Below are positions 1 through 7,964 of a DNA stretch of 22,932 nucleotides, piece by piece. Position 1 is the stretch's first letter. Each line of letters opens with the position of its first letter. The notes under the pieces are model-generated. The model saw nothing but the letters and a program-made list of their open reading frames with translations, did not search any database and was not told where the DNA came from. Both the position numbers and the translations under genes were made by a program. The DNA is taken from positions 1 to 22,932 of the forward strand of contig DATKQI010000156.1 of assembly GCA_035532755.1 (NCBI GenBank), written 5' to 3'. This DNA comes from DATKQI01 sp035532755. Lineage in GTDB: Bacteria > Pseudomonadota > Alphaproteobacteria > Acetobacterales > Acetobacteraceae.

Positions 1-1
1 C

Positions 2-475
2 AACATGAAGGCCGGCCTGACGGCGATGACGATCCACCACATCGGATCGGCGAACGAGCTGTCCAAGGCCCTGGGCGACGCGATCACCGCGGTGCCGGTG
101 CCGCGCGGGACGCACGGCAAGGGCTGGGCCACGTTCGGCGACGGATCGAACGCGATCTTCCGTCACAGCCGCAAGGCCGAGGCGGCGTGGAAATGGATCT
201 CCTTTCTTTCCACCGGCCAGAACAACGTGGCCTTCAACAAGCTTTCCGGCCAAGTGACGGTGACGACATCCGGCGCCGCGCACTGGACCGCCGAGCCGGC
301 GCGCTTCGTGAAAGCCACGGTAGAGTCGCTGCCGATGGCGCACGTGCTGCCGAACTCGCCGAAGACCGCCGATTTCGTCCGCGCGGTCTATACGCAGACC
401 ACCCAGAAGGCGCTGCTCGGGCAGATCACGCCGGACCGGATGATGCAGACGTTCGACAAGCTCTTCTTCGGATGA
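2..475 (+). CDS. Sugar ABC transporter solute-binding protein, C-terminal part (5' end outside window)
   Basis: This is the end of a family 1 extracellular solute-binding protein, which captures a sugar in the periplasm and delivers it to the two permeases encoded just downstream. The reading frame is open from the first bases of the window, so the true start and any signal peptide lie upstream; the ATG at position 5 is simply an internal Met. The visible 157 or so residues show features usual for the C-terminal lobe of this family: a segment with PVPRGTHGKGWATFGDG, a helix containing KAEAAWKWISFLST, and a terminal helix ending in DKLFFG. The stop overlaps the next gene's start (ATGA at 472-475), which supports one operon. 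The assignment rests on fold-like motifs and on the adjoining permeases; the substrate is not known. Confidence 0.82.
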   Translation, partial: NMKAGLTAMTIHHIGSANELSKALGDAITAVPVPRGTHGKGWATFGDGSNAIFRHSRKAEAAWKWISFLSTGQNNVAFNKLSGQVTVTTSGAAHWTAEPARFVKATVESLPMAHVLPNSPKTADFVRAVYTQTTQKALLGQITPDRMMQTFDKLFFG

Positions 476-1344
476 GCCGTGCGCTGGCCACGCGCGCCAC
501 ACCGTGGCTGATGCTGGCACCGGCCCTGGCGGCGACCGCGCTGCTGGTGCTGGCGCCGGTGGCGGATACGCTGTGGATGTCTGTGCATGATGTCGTGCTG
601 TTCCACCCGCTCTCCCAACCCTTTGTCGGGCTTGCGAACTATGCGCGGCTGGCGGCGGACCCGGCATTCTGGCACAGCCTGGGCAATTCGCTGATCTGGG
701 TGATCGCGTCCGTTTCCCTGCAATTCGCGCTGGGGTTCGCCGCCGCATTGCTGCTGAATCGCCGCTTCGCCTGGCGCGGGATCGCCCGGGGGCTGATCGT
801 GGTGCCTTGGGCGCTGCCCGGCGTGCTGATCGCGCTGATCTGGAGCTGGATGCTCGATTTCAATCTCGGTGTCATCAACACGCTGGCCGTGCGCCTCGGC
901 CTGCTGGCCCATCCGATTGCCTGGCTGGCGCAACCGGACACGGCGATGGCGGCGGTGATCCTTGCCCTGGTATGGCAGGGCTTCCCGTTCTTCGCGGTGA
1001 CGCTGTTGGCCGGCCTGCAATCCATTCCGTCGGAACATTATGAAGCCGCCGCGCTGGACGGCGCCGGGCGCTTCGGCGCGTTCATCCACGTCACGCTGCC
1101 GGGCCTGTCGGGCGTGATCGCGACCGCGGTGCTGCTGCGGATGATCTGGGTTGCGAACTCGCTGGACGTGATCCTGGTGATGACCGGCGGTGGCCCCGGC
1201 ACGGCGACGGAAACCCTGCCGCTTTACGCCTTCCTCAAGGCATGGACGGGACTCGACTACGGCTACGGCTCGGCGCTCGCCGTGGTGCTGACGCTGCTGC
1301 TGCTTTCGGTGGTGATCCTGTACGTGGCGCGGGCCGGGCGATGA
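472..1344 (+). CDS. Sugar ABC transporter permease, MalF/UgpA type
   Basis: An inner-membrane permease of 290 residues, one half of the transmembrane channel of a carbohydrate (CUT1-type) ABC importer. I chose the ATG at 472 because it overlaps the previous stop as ATGA and the protein then begins just ahead of the first hydrophobic segment (about residues 11-32). Several further hydrophobic segments follow (about 72-96, 105-128, 158-182, 213-235, 260-287). The EAA loop that contacts the ATPase is clear at residues 191-212 (EAAALDGAGRFGAF, then LPGL). A GGGPGTATETLPLYAF segment near residue 240 is typical of this subfamily. It is followed by its partner permease with a 4-base overlap. The family is certain; the sugar is not. 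Confidence 0.93.
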   Translation: MSRALATRATPWLMLAPALAATALLVLAPVADTLWMSVHDVVLFHPLSQPFVGLANYARLAADPAFWHSLGNSLIWVIASVSLQFALGFAAALLLNRRFAWRGIARGLIVVPWALPGVLIALIWSWMLDFNLGVINTLAVRLGLLAHPIAWLAQPDTAMAAVILALVWQGFPFFAVTLLAGLQSIPSEHYEAAALDGAGRFGAFIHVTLPGLSGVIATAVLLRMIWVANSLDVILVMTGGGPGTATETLPLYAFLKAWTGLDYGYGSALAVVLTLLLLSVVILYVARAGR

Positions 1345-2183
1345 GGCCGCGGCGGCGGCATGCACGGCTGCGCCTGTTCCTGGGCACGGAAATCCCGGTG
1401 CTGCTCATCCTCGGCTTCGCACTGCTGCCGTGGCTATGGATGGTGCTGTCCTCGTTCCGGCCATCAGCGGATTTCGCGCATTTCCCGGTCTCGCTGTGGC
1501 CCAGCACACTCACGCTCGCGCACCATATCGAATTGCTGGAACGCACCTCGTTCGCCGGCAATCTGCGCGACAGCCTCATCATCGCGAGCGGCGCTGTCAC
1601 GCTCGGCCTCGCGCTGTCGGTGCCTGCCGCCTATGCCTTCTCGCGCTTCCGCTTCCGCGGGCGCAACACGTTGCGGCTCGGATTCCTCGTCGTCAACATG
1701 GTGCCTACCGTGCTGCTGATCCTGCCGCTGTTCATGATCATGCGGCGGCTGCATCTGCTCGATACATACCTCGCGCTGATTCTCGGCCACGCAACCTTCA
1801 CCCTGCCGTTCGCGATCTGGCTGATGACGAGCTTCATCGACGGCATTCCGCCCGACCTTGACGAGGCGGCGATGATCGACGGCGCGGGCCGGCTGCAAAC
1901 ACTGTGGCGCGTGGTGCTGCCGCTCGCTGTTCCCGGCCTCGTCTCCGTCGGCATCTATCTCTTTATCGCCTCATGGAACGAATACCTGTTCGCGCTGATG
2001 CTGGCCGGGCGCCATGTGCGTACCGTCACCGTCGCGTTGCAGATGTTCATCGGCGAGAACCAGGTCCATTGGGGCCTGCTGATGGCCGGCGGCACGCTGG
2101 TCGCGTTGCCCGTTGTGACGCTGTTTCTGCTGGTTCAGGGGCGACTGGTGAGCGGACTGACTTCAGGCGCAGTAAAAGGATGA
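1341..2183 (+). CDS. Sugar ABC transporter permease, MalG/UgpE type
   Basis: The second channel subunit of the sugar importer, 280 residues. The ATG at 1341 overlaps the stop of the first permease (ATGA). An Arg-rich cytoplasmic N-terminus (residues 1-11) precedes the first membrane segment (about 15-37). The EAA loop lies at residues 175-200 (DEAAMIDGAGRLQTLW, then LPLAVPGL), and NEYLFALMLAG near residue 214 is characteristic of MalG-like subunits. No ATP-binding subunit follows; the next gene is metabolic. The ATPase must therefore be encoded upstream of the window or be a shared MsmX/UgpC-type protein elsewhere (inference). Confidence 0.93.
   Translation: MRPRRRHARLRLFLGTEIPVLLILGFALLPWLWMVLSSFRPSADFAHFPVSLWPSTLTLAHHIELLERTSFAGNLRDSLIIASGAVTLGLALSVPAAYAFSRFRFRGRNTLRLGFLVVNMVPTVLLILPLFMIMRRLHLLDTYLALILGHATFTLPFAIWLMTSFIDGIPPDLDEAAMIDGAGRLQTLWRVVLPLAVPGLVSVGIYLFIASWNEYLFALMLAGRHVRTVTVALQMFIGENQVHWGLLMAGGTLVALPVVTLFLLVQGRLVSGLTSGAVKG
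2174..2180 (+). promoter_or_regulatory. Ribosome binding site fixing a TTG start
   Basis: AAAAGGA ends 10 bases before the TTG at 2191. The ATG at 2180 that overlaps it reads into a stop after four codons, so the TTG is the only sensible start for the epimerase-like gene. Confidence 0.6.
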
Positions 2184-2190
2184 CATTGTC

Positions 2191-3114
2191 TTGACAGAAT
2201 CCAAGATCCCGACAAAGCCCTGGCCGCCTGCGATCGGCGTGATCTCGATGGCCTATGCTCGGCCGTTCCTCGCCGAGCAGCTTGCGCTGTTCCCGCGCAT
2301 GAAGGCCGCCGGCATGGATTTCTGCGAAATGCTGGTGCCGGAGGAAAGCGAGGTGAGCGCGGAGGCAGCCGGTGCCGCCGCCCGCGCCGCGGGGCTGTTT
2401 CTGGTGCTCGCCGCGCGCGTCAACCCGCAGCGCGACCTCGCTTCCGCCAATGCGGCCGCACATGAAGCGGGTGTGGCGTATCTGCGCCGCTGCGTGGATG
2501 TCGCCGTCATCTGTGGCGCGCGCATCGTTGGCGGCCCGCTGTACGGCACGCCGCTCGTCTTCGCCGGCCGCGCGCCGGCGCCGATCGCGGAGGCGGACCG
2601 CCGGGCGCGCGTGGACCGCGTGGTGGCCGGGTTGCGCGCGGCCGGGAGCTATGCGGCGGATCATGGGGTGCAACTCGCGGTGGAACCGCTCAATCGCTTC
2701 GAGACGGATTTCTGCAACACCGCCCGTCAGGCGGTCGATCTGGTGCGCGCGGTGGATCGGCGGGCCGTCGGCATCATGCTCGACACGTTCCACATGAACA
2801 TGGAGGAAGATGATCTGCCGCAGGCGATCCGCGAGGCCGCACCGCACCTGATCCATTTCCAGGCGAACGAGAACCATCGCGGCTTCCTGGGAACCGGCCA
2901 TCTCGACTGGCCGGCGATCGGCCGCGCGCTTGCGGATAGCGGCTACATCGGCCCGATTACGCTTGAGCCGTTCCGCCGCACGGACGATCGGCTTTCCGTT
3001 CCCCTTGCGCAGTGGCGGGCGCCGACCCGCGACGAGGATGCCGATCTCGCCCATAGCGGCGCCCTGCTGCGCGCCGTCTTGCATGCGGCCCGTCGGCCGG
3101 AGCGGGTGGCATGA
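2191..3114 (+). CDS. Ketose 3-epimerase-like TIM-barrel protein (sugar phosphate isomerase/epimerase family)
   Basis: A 307-residue cytoplasmic protein of the xylose-isomerase-like TIM-barrel superfamily, closest by motif to D-tagatose/D-psicose 3-epimerases, which swap the configuration at C3 of free ketoses using a divalent metal. The four metal ligands of that family can be placed: Glu165 in EPLNRFE, Asp198 in LDTFHMN, a His at about 222 in HFQANE, and Glu259 in TLEPF, with spacing close to the known enzymes (33 residues between the first two). The start is TTG at 2191, supported by a ribosome binding site. The gene sits 7 bases after the permease and overlaps the next gene by ATGA, so it belongs to the sugar-uptake operon. 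A related isomerase or 2-keto-inositol enzyme is the main alternative. Confidence 0.8.
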   Translation: MTESKIPTKPWPPAIGVISMAYARPFLAEQLALFPRMKAAGMDFCEMLVPEESEVSAEAAGAAARAAGLFLVLAARVNPQRDLASANAAAHEAGVAYLRRCVDVAVICGARIVGGPLYGTPLVFAGRAPAPIAEADRRARVDRVVAGLRAAGSYAADHGVQLAVEPLNRFETDFCNTARQAVDLVRAVDRRAVGIMLDTFHMNMEEDDLPQAIREAAPHLIHFQANENHRGFLGTGHLDWPAIGRALADSGYIGPITLEPFRRTDDRLSVPLAQWRAPTRDEDADLAHSGALLRAVLHAARRPERVA

Positions 3115-4124
3115 TGCGCCTCGGCTGGATCGGTTGCGGCACGCATGCCGCCGAGATGCTGCTGCCGCAACTGGTGCGCCTGCCCATCCGGCTCGTCGCC
3201 TTGTGCGACATCGATCCCGCACGGCTCGTTACCGTCGCTGACCGCTACGGCGTGACCGCCCGCTTCACCGACGCCACGGCGTTGCTGGCCGCCGGCGGCA
3301 TCGACGCAGTGGGCATGGCGGTCGGGCCCGCGCAGCATGAAACCTTCGCCATCGCCGCGCTTGAACACGGCCTGCCGGTGTTTCTGGAAAAGCCGCCGGC
3401 GGCCACGGCGAATGGCGCGCAGCGCGTGGCGGATGCGGCGGCGCGCGCTGGCAAGCCTTGCGTGGTCGGCTTCATGAAACGCTATTCCACCGCGAACCGC
3501 ATCGCCGGCAACATCCTGCGCCATCCGGGTTTCGGCCCTGCCGCCAGCCTGGTCGGCCAGTATATGACAGCCCCGACCTATTTCTCCGGCAACCCGGATT
3601 ATGCCGGCTTCTTCCTGCATCATTGCGTGCACGCGATGGATCTGGCGCCATGGCTGATGGGCGCCCCGGTCACGTCCGTGCACACGCGGCACCATCAGAT
3701 CGAGCCCGGCAAGCTGTTGCTCCATGTCGCTTTCGGCTTCGCCTCGGGCGCGCTTGCCACGGTCGTGATGGGCACCCACCAGTCCCGCGGCACGCCGATG
3801 GAGTTCTGGCAGGTGATGGGGGACCATCAGCGTGTGGAGATGCGCAATGTGCATGAGGTGCGGCACTTCCGCGCCGCGCCGTTCAAGACCACCGATCCGG
3901 CGGCGACGCTCGATCCGCAGCAGGACACGCTGGTGTGGGAACCGAACCAGACGGCCGCCGCGAACGAGGACCACAAGGGCTATCATGCCCTTCTCGCCGA
4001 TTTCGTCACCGCCGCCGCCGGCGAATCCTCGGCGGCACCGCGGATCGTGGACGGAGTACGCGCCTTGCGCGTGCTGGAAGCCATGCAGCGGTCGATGCGT
4101 ACCGGGCAGGAGGAAACACCGTGA
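3111..4124 (+). CDS. Gfo/Idh/MocA family NAD(P)-dependent oxidoreductase
   Basis: A 337-residue dehydrogenase of the glucose-fructose oxidoreductase / inositol dehydrogenase family, acting on a sugar or cyclitol hydroxyl with NAD(P). The N-terminal Rossmann motif is GWIGCGTHAAE (residues 5-15), and the family hallmark EKPPAAT lies at residues 93-99, where the Lys takes part in catalysis. The C-terminal half carries the beta-sheet domain used for substrate binding. The ATG at 3111 overlaps the epimerase stop; a second ATG directly follows it at 3114, so the start is uncertain by one codon. As the last gene of the operon it probably oxidises the imported sugar before or after C3 epimerisation (inference). 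It ends 6 bases from a convergent gene. Confidence 0.88.
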   Translation: MMRLGWIGCGTHAAEMLLPQLVRLPIRLVALCDIDPARLVTVADRYGVTARFTDATALLAAGGIDAVGMAVGPAQHETFAIAALEHGLPVFLEKPPAATANGAQRVADAAARAGKPCVVGFMKRYSTANRIAGNILRHPGFGPAASLVGQYMTAPTYFSGNPDYAGFFLHHCVHAMDLAPWLMGAPVTSVHTRHHQIEPGKLLLHVAFGFASGALATVVMGTHQSRGTPMEFWQVMGDHQRVEMRNVHEVRHFRAAPFKTTDPAATLDPQQDTLVWEPNQTAAANEDHKGYHALLADFVTAAAGESSAAPRIVDGVRALRVLEAMQRSMRTGQEETP

Positions 4125-4130
4125 AGCCGA

Positions 4131-5525
4131 TCAGGTTTCCAATTCGGCAATCTCCCCCAGCGTGACAGGCTTCATCGGCGGGCGGATGCGGAAATACCCG
4201 GTCGCATCCACCGCCTGCCCGCGCGCCGTGGCGATCACCTCCGCCACCACCGGCCCGCACAGCCGCCCCTGGCACGGGCCCATGCCGCAGCGGAGAAAGC
4301 TCTTCGCTTGGTTCGGGCCCTGGCAGCCCTGCGCCACCGCCTGCCGCAGCGCGCCGGCCGTCACTTCCTCGCAGCGGCACACCACCACATCGTCCGCCGG
4401 ACAGAGTATCTCCCGCCGGGGTGTGAACATGCGATCCAGCAGCGGCCGCACCGCGCGCTCGGCCTTCATCGCCCGGCGGTCGGTCGCAGCAAGCGCATCC
4501 CGCCGCGCCGCATCGATCCGCCCGAGCCGGCGCAGCGCCTCGAACGCCGCCACGCGCCCGGCCGACGCCGCCGCCGCCGCCCCGCCGATACCGGCGGCAT
4601 CGCCCGCCACCAGCACGCCCTCTACGGAACTGTTGCCCCAATCATCAATTTGTGGCCGGAAGCAGCGCTGCCCGACGTCCCACGCATGTGCGCATCCGAT
4701 CGCGCGGGTGATCTGCTGCGCCGGGATCACTCCCTCGTGCAGCGCCACCAAGGCCACCGGCATCCGGTGCTGCCTGCGCCCGACACGAAAGGAAATCGCC
4801 TCGGCACGATCGTCGCCTTCTATGCGGATGTCATGCACGCCGCGAAACATCTTCATGCCGCCCCGCCGTAACGCGGCATGCAGCGCCAACCCCTTCGCCA
4901 GGGTCTGCCGCGCCGTCTCGCCCAGCGCCCCAGGCAGATAGCGCACGGCGGCCACCGCATCCTGCCACGATCCGGTATCGAGGAACGCCGCCGGCGCGGC
5001 CCCGGCGGCGATGCATTGCTGCGCCACAAGCAGCGGCAGCGGCCCGCTGCCCGCCAGCACGAACGGAACGGAAGGAACGAGCGCGGCCGATTTCAATAGA
5101 ATCTGTACCGCTCCTGCGGTCATCACTCCGGGCAGCGTCCAGCCCGGCACCGGCACCGGCCGTTCCATCGCGCCCGTGGCCAGCAGGATCACGTCTGCCT
5201 CCAGACACGCGGAGCGGCCGCCGCAACTCACCCAGACGGCTCGCTCCGGCGCCACCTGCCACACCGTGCTGCCGGGTTGAAAGGTGGAGCCGCTCACCCG
5301 GAACCGCGCCACCAGATCCGCACCCGCCGCGTAATCGGCGCCCAGCCGCGCCAGTGCGTCCGCACCCTGTGCCGCCACGTTCTCGACCGCACGGTAGATC
5401 TGCCCGCCGGGAGCCGGCTGCTCGTCCAGAACCAGCACCCGCGCGCCGTTCTCCGCCAGCACGCATGCGCCCGCCATGCCACCCGGCCCCGCACCGATCA
5501 CGATCGCATCCCAACGTGTGCTCAC
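4131..5525 (-). CDS. FAD/NAD(P)-binding oxidoreductase with C-terminal BFD-like [2Fe-2S] domain (OoxA/HcnB-type subunit, module 1)
   Basis: A 464-residue subunit of a multi-subunit amine or amino-acid dehydrogenase, related by architecture to opine oxidase subunit A, HcnB and the alpha subunit of D-hydroxyproline dehydrogenase; it would pass electrons from the DAO-type subunit. The N-terminal FAD fold is IVIGAGPGGMAG (residues 8-19). A second dinucleotide-binding region begins near LLATGAMERP and FVLAGSGPLP, and VAGDAAGIGGA closes the FAD site. The C-terminal BFD-like domain has CxC at 383/385 and CX4C at 418/423. I chose the GTG at 5525 because it overlaps the stop of the upstream [2Fe-2S] gene (GTGA) and sits four residues before the fold; the frame open further upstream has no family character. 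The stop is 6 bases from the convergent oxidoreductase gene. Confidence 0.88.
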   Translation of the reverse strand: MSTRWDAIVIGAGPGGMAGACVLAENGARVLVLDEQPAPGGQIYRAVENVAAQGADALARLGADYAAGADLVARFRVSGSTFQPGSTVWQVAPERAVWVSCGGRSACLEADVILLATGAMERPVPVPGWTLPGVMTAGAVQILLKSAALVPSVPFVLAGSGPLPLLVAQQCIAAGAAPAAFLDTGSWQDAVAAVRYLPGALGETARQTLAKGLALHAALRRGGMKMFRGVHDIRIEGDDRAEAISFRVGRRQHRMPVALVALHEGVIPAQQITRAIGCAHAWDVGQRCFRPQIDDWGNSSVEGVLVAGDAAGIGGAAAAASAGRVAAFEALRRLGRIDAARRDALAATDRRAMKAERAVRPLLDRMFTPRREILCPADDVVVCRCEEVTAGALRQAVAQGCQGPNQAKSFLRCGMGPCQGRLCGPVVAEVIATARGQAVDATGYFRIRPPMKPVTLGEIAELET

Positions 5526-5812
5526 GTCACGCCCCGCGCGCCGCGCTGGCGCCGCACCCGCATCCCATCCGCCACCGGCACCATGCAGGCTTGCCTGTTG
5601 GCGATACCGTCGATCTCCACAAGGCAGTCGAAGCACACGCCCATCAGGCAGTACGGCGCGCGCGACGAACCGGAAACGGGAGTCTCGCGAAACCTGCCGA
5701 TCCCGGCGGCAAGCAGCGCCGCCGCCACCGTCTCGCCAAGGCGCGCGGCAACCCGCTCTCCTTCGAAATTGAAGATCAGCAGAAGTCCATCCTCCTCAAG
5801 CCGCCGGAACAT
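5522..5812 (-). CDS. Small (2Fe-2S)-binding subunit (HcnA-like, module 1)
   Basis: A 96-residue ferredoxin-like protein that forms the small electron-transfer subunit of the module. The cysteines follow the plant-type ferredoxin pattern: Cys55, Cys60 and Cys63 (CLMGVCFDC) and Cys76. The fold around them (FEGERVAARLGETVAAALL, then the Cys loop) matches the Fer2 domain of HcnA-type and sarcosine-oxidase-like small subunits. ATG at 5812 is preferred because it yields the normal family length; it lies inside the last 17 bases of the upstream DAO gene, consistent with translational coupling. The downstream FAD/BFD gene starts within its stop codon. Confidence 0.87.
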   Translation of the reverse strand: MFRRLEEDGLLLIFNFEGERVAARLGETVAAALLAAGIGRFRETPVSGSSRAPYCLMGVCFDCLVEIDGIANRQACMVPVADGMRVRRQRGARGVT

Positions 5813-6905
5813 CGAACCGCCCGCTTCCGAAAACGCCGAGTTCGTCCGGCAGCGCCCCGGCCAGGATTGCCGGCGCCAGTGCCAGCGCATGCGCGCCCGC
5901 GAGCGTCACCCCGCTATGGCAGGTCGCGGCGAACGCGCCAGGATATCGGGCGGATTGTTCGTAAATCGGCGCACCATCGGGCGTCATCACCCGCAACGCA
6001 CCCCAGTGGCGCACGATCTGCGCCTGCCGCAGGACCGGGAACGTCGCCACCGCCCGCGCGGCGATACGCTGCATCTCCGGCACCGTCGTGCCGTCATCGA
6101 AGCCGACGTCCTCGTGGCTGTCGCCGATCATCACCGATCCTTCTCCGGTCTGCCGGATATGCACGGTCGGCCGGTCGAGCAAAGGCCGCAGCCGTTCCGT
6201 GACCATGATCTGCCCGCGCAGCGGCCGCACCGGCATCGACAGGCCCACGAGCGGGGCCAGCGCGGCACTGCCCAGCCCGGCCGCGATCACCATGCGCCGC
6301 GCGACCACCCGTGCAGCGCCGGCCTCGATGATGAAATCCCCGTTTCGTGATGCGATCCGTTCGATCCGTGCTCCGGGCAGATAGGCCCCGCCTTGAAGCT
6401 GGAAACCCGCCTGCAACGCGCGCAGCAGCAGCAGCGGGTTCGCATGCCCATCCATCGGACAGAACGCCGCCCCCTGTACATCCGGCCCCAGGCCAGGCAC
6501 CATCGCCGCCACGTCGCCCCGGTCCAGCAGCCGCGTGCCGATATCGCCGCTGGCATTGTGCATGCGCCGGATCATCGCCGCGCGCTGTTCCATCTCCGCC
6601 TCATCCAGGCAGAAATGCAGCCCGCCCGGCTGGCGCAACGCCACGTCGATGCCGGTTGCAGTGGAAAGATCGGCCGCCAGATCCGGCCATAGCGCGGCAG
6701 ACCAACGTGTCCAGTGCGCATAGGGCGGCAGGCCGTCGCCCTTGCTCTGCACCCACACCAGCCCGAAATTGCCGCGCGCGGCGCGGAAGGCCACATCCCC
6801 CTCGTCCAGCAGCGCCACATCCGCACCCAGCCGGGCCGCGCCCCAGGCGATCGCGCTGCCGACCAGGCCCCCGCCGATCACCGCGAGATCATGCGAGTCG
6901 GGCAT
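5796..6905 (-). CDS. DAO-type FAD-dependent oxidoreductase (catalytic subunit, module 1)
   Basis: A 369-residue flavoprotein of the D-amino-acid oxidase / glycine oxidase / sarcosine oxidase fold, likely the catalytic subunit that oxidises a C-N bond of an amino acid, imino acid or opine. The dinucleotide-binding motif AVIGGGLVGSAIAWG occurs at about residues 8-22, followed by the ribose-binding acidic residue in LLDEGD. A C-terminal CHSGVTLAGAHALALAPA segment is usual in this family. ATG at 6905 is preferred over an in-frame TTG at 6920 because it begins seven residues before the FAD fold. It is the first gene of a three-gene minus-strand operon and diverges from the SDR gene across 94 bases. 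The substrate cannot be determined from the sequence; D-hydroxyproline, D-amino acids and opines are candidates from characterised relatives. Confidence 0.88.
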   Translation of the reverse strand: MPDSHDLAVIGGGLVGSAIAWGAARLGADVALLDEGDVAFRAARGNFGLVWVQSKGDGLPPYAHWTRWSAALWPDLAADLSTATGIDVALRQPGGLHFCLDEAEMEQRAAMIRRMHNASGDIGTRLLDRGDVAAMVPGLGPDVQGAAFCPMDGHANPLLLLRALQAGFQLQGGAYLPGARIERIASRNGDFIIEAGAARVVARRMVIAAGLGSAALAPLVGLSMPVRPLRGQIMVTERLRPLLDRPTVHIRQTGEGSVMIGDSHEDVGFDDGTTVPEMQRIAARAVATFPVLRQAQIVRHWGALRVMTPDGAPIYEQSARYPGAFAATCHSGVTLAGAHALALAPAILAGALPDELGVFGSGRFDVPAA

Positions 6906-6999
6906 TGCCTGCCTGTGCAAAGCGGTCGATCATCCCGCCACGATATGGCGATCCTGCGTCCGGCTCAATCTCCGGCGCTGCAAAACGGGAGACTGACTC
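6906..6999. promoter_or_regulatory. Divergent promoter region between dehydrogenase module 1 and the SDR operon
   Basis: This 94-base gap separates two divergent start codons and must hold promoters for both operons. GGGAGA at 6987-6992 is the likely ribosome binding site of the SDR gene, 7 bases before its ATG. A weak TTGC-N8-GCAA dyad lies at 6905-6920, over the minus-strand start. I could not identify convincing -35/-10 pairs. Confidence 0.45.
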
Positions 7000-7695
7000 A
7001 TGCTCGATCCGTCCGGCCGCGTCGTCATGGTCTCCGGCGCATCCCGCGGGATCGGCCGCGCCGTCGTCCACCGCCTGCTGGAAGCCGGCTTTTTCGTCTC
7101 CGCCGGCGTGCGGGACGCCCGCGGCCTCGCCGACTCCGACAATCTGCTGGTGCATCGCTACGATGCGGAAAGCCTGCCTTCCGCGCAGGGATGGATCGAT
7201 GCCACGATCGCCCGCTTCGGCAGGCTGCATGGGCTAGTGAACGCCGCCGGCATCAATCCGAAGGCGCTGCTGAACGACGAGGACGAAACCGCGCTGGACC
7301 AGATGTGGGCGGTGAACGTGAAAGGCCCGATGCGGCTCGTCCGCCTCGCCTTGCCGCACCTGTCGGCCTGCGGCGAGGGCCGCGTGGTGAACATCTCATC
7401 CCTGTCCGGCAAGCGCGTGCGCAACGAGAATGTCGGCTATGCGCTGTCCAAGTTCGCCCTCGTCGCGCTCACCCACGCGATCCGCCGCGCGGGGTGGGAG
7501 CAGGGTATCCGCGCCACCGCCCTCTGCCCCGGCTTCGTCGCCACCGACATGACCGCCGATGTCACCATCTGGCCGCGCGAGAAGATGACGCAGGCGGCCG
7601 ACCTTGCCCATCTTGTCGAAACCCTGATCCGCCTGCCCAATAACGCCGTCATCGCCGAGCTGCTGGTGAACTGCCGGCTGGAGGACATGCTGTGA
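7000..7695 (+). CDS. Short-chain dehydrogenase/reductase (SDR)
   Basis: A classical SDR of 231 residues, an NAD(P)-dependent alcohol/ketone oxidoreductase. The cofactor motif GASRGIG lies at residues 13-19, NAAG at 81-84, the structural Asn at 106 (VNVKG), the catalytic Ser in NISSLSG (133/134), and Tyr147 and Lys151 in YALSK; PGFVATDM at 177-184 is also typical. All catalytic residues are intact. It opens a four-gene operon, and its stop overlaps the GTG start of the [2Fe-2S] gene (GTGA). Its place ahead of a three-subunit flavoprotein dehydrogenase suggests it handles the alcohol or carbonyl group of the same substrate or its product, but this is inferred from context only. Confidence 0.92.
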   Translation: MLDPSGRVVMVSGASRGIGRAVVHRLLEAGFFVSAGVRDARGLADSDNLLVHRYDAESLPSAQGWIDATIARFGRLHGLVNAAGINPKALLNDEDETALDQMWAVNVKGPMRLVRLALPHLSACGEGRVVNISSLSGKRVRNENVGYALSKFALVALTHAIRRAGWEQGIRATALCPGFVATDMTADVTIWPREKMTQAADLAHLVETLIRLPNNAVIAELLVNCRLEDML

Positions 7696-7964
7696 GGCTG
7701 CTGCGCCTCGCCGAAACCGCCCGCCCCGCCATCGCCTTCACGCTGGACGGGCAACCCGCCACCGCCCTGGCCGGAGACACGCTGCTCACCGCCATCCTCG
7801 CCAACGCCGACCATGTTCGCCGAAGCGAATTCGACGGCGGCAACCGTGCCGGTTTCTGCTGGATGGGCGCCTGCCAGGATTGCTGGGTGAACGTGGAAGG
7901 CGCCGGCCGCCAGCGCGCCTGCACCACCTATCTGCAACCGGACATGCGGATCGTCCGGCCATGA
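7692..7964 (+). CDS. Small (2Fe-2S)-binding subunit (HcnA-like, module 2)
   Basis: A 90-residue ferredoxin-like subunit with the same cysteine plan as the module 1 protein: Cys56, Cys61 and Cys64 (CWMGACQDC) and Cys77, again with 12 residues before the last Cys. It would relay electrons between the flavins of the module 2 complex. The start is GTG at 7692, overlapping the SDR stop; no better ATG exists in frame ahead of the fold. The following gene starts in its stop codon (ATGA). Sequence identity to its module 1 counterpart looks confined to the Cys loop and Fer2 fold, so this is not a recent duplicate. Confidence 0.88.
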   Translation: MRLLRLAETARPAIAFTLDGQPATALAGDTLLTAILANADHVRRSEFDGGNRAGFCWMGACQDCWVNVEGAGRQRACTTYLQPDMRIVRP

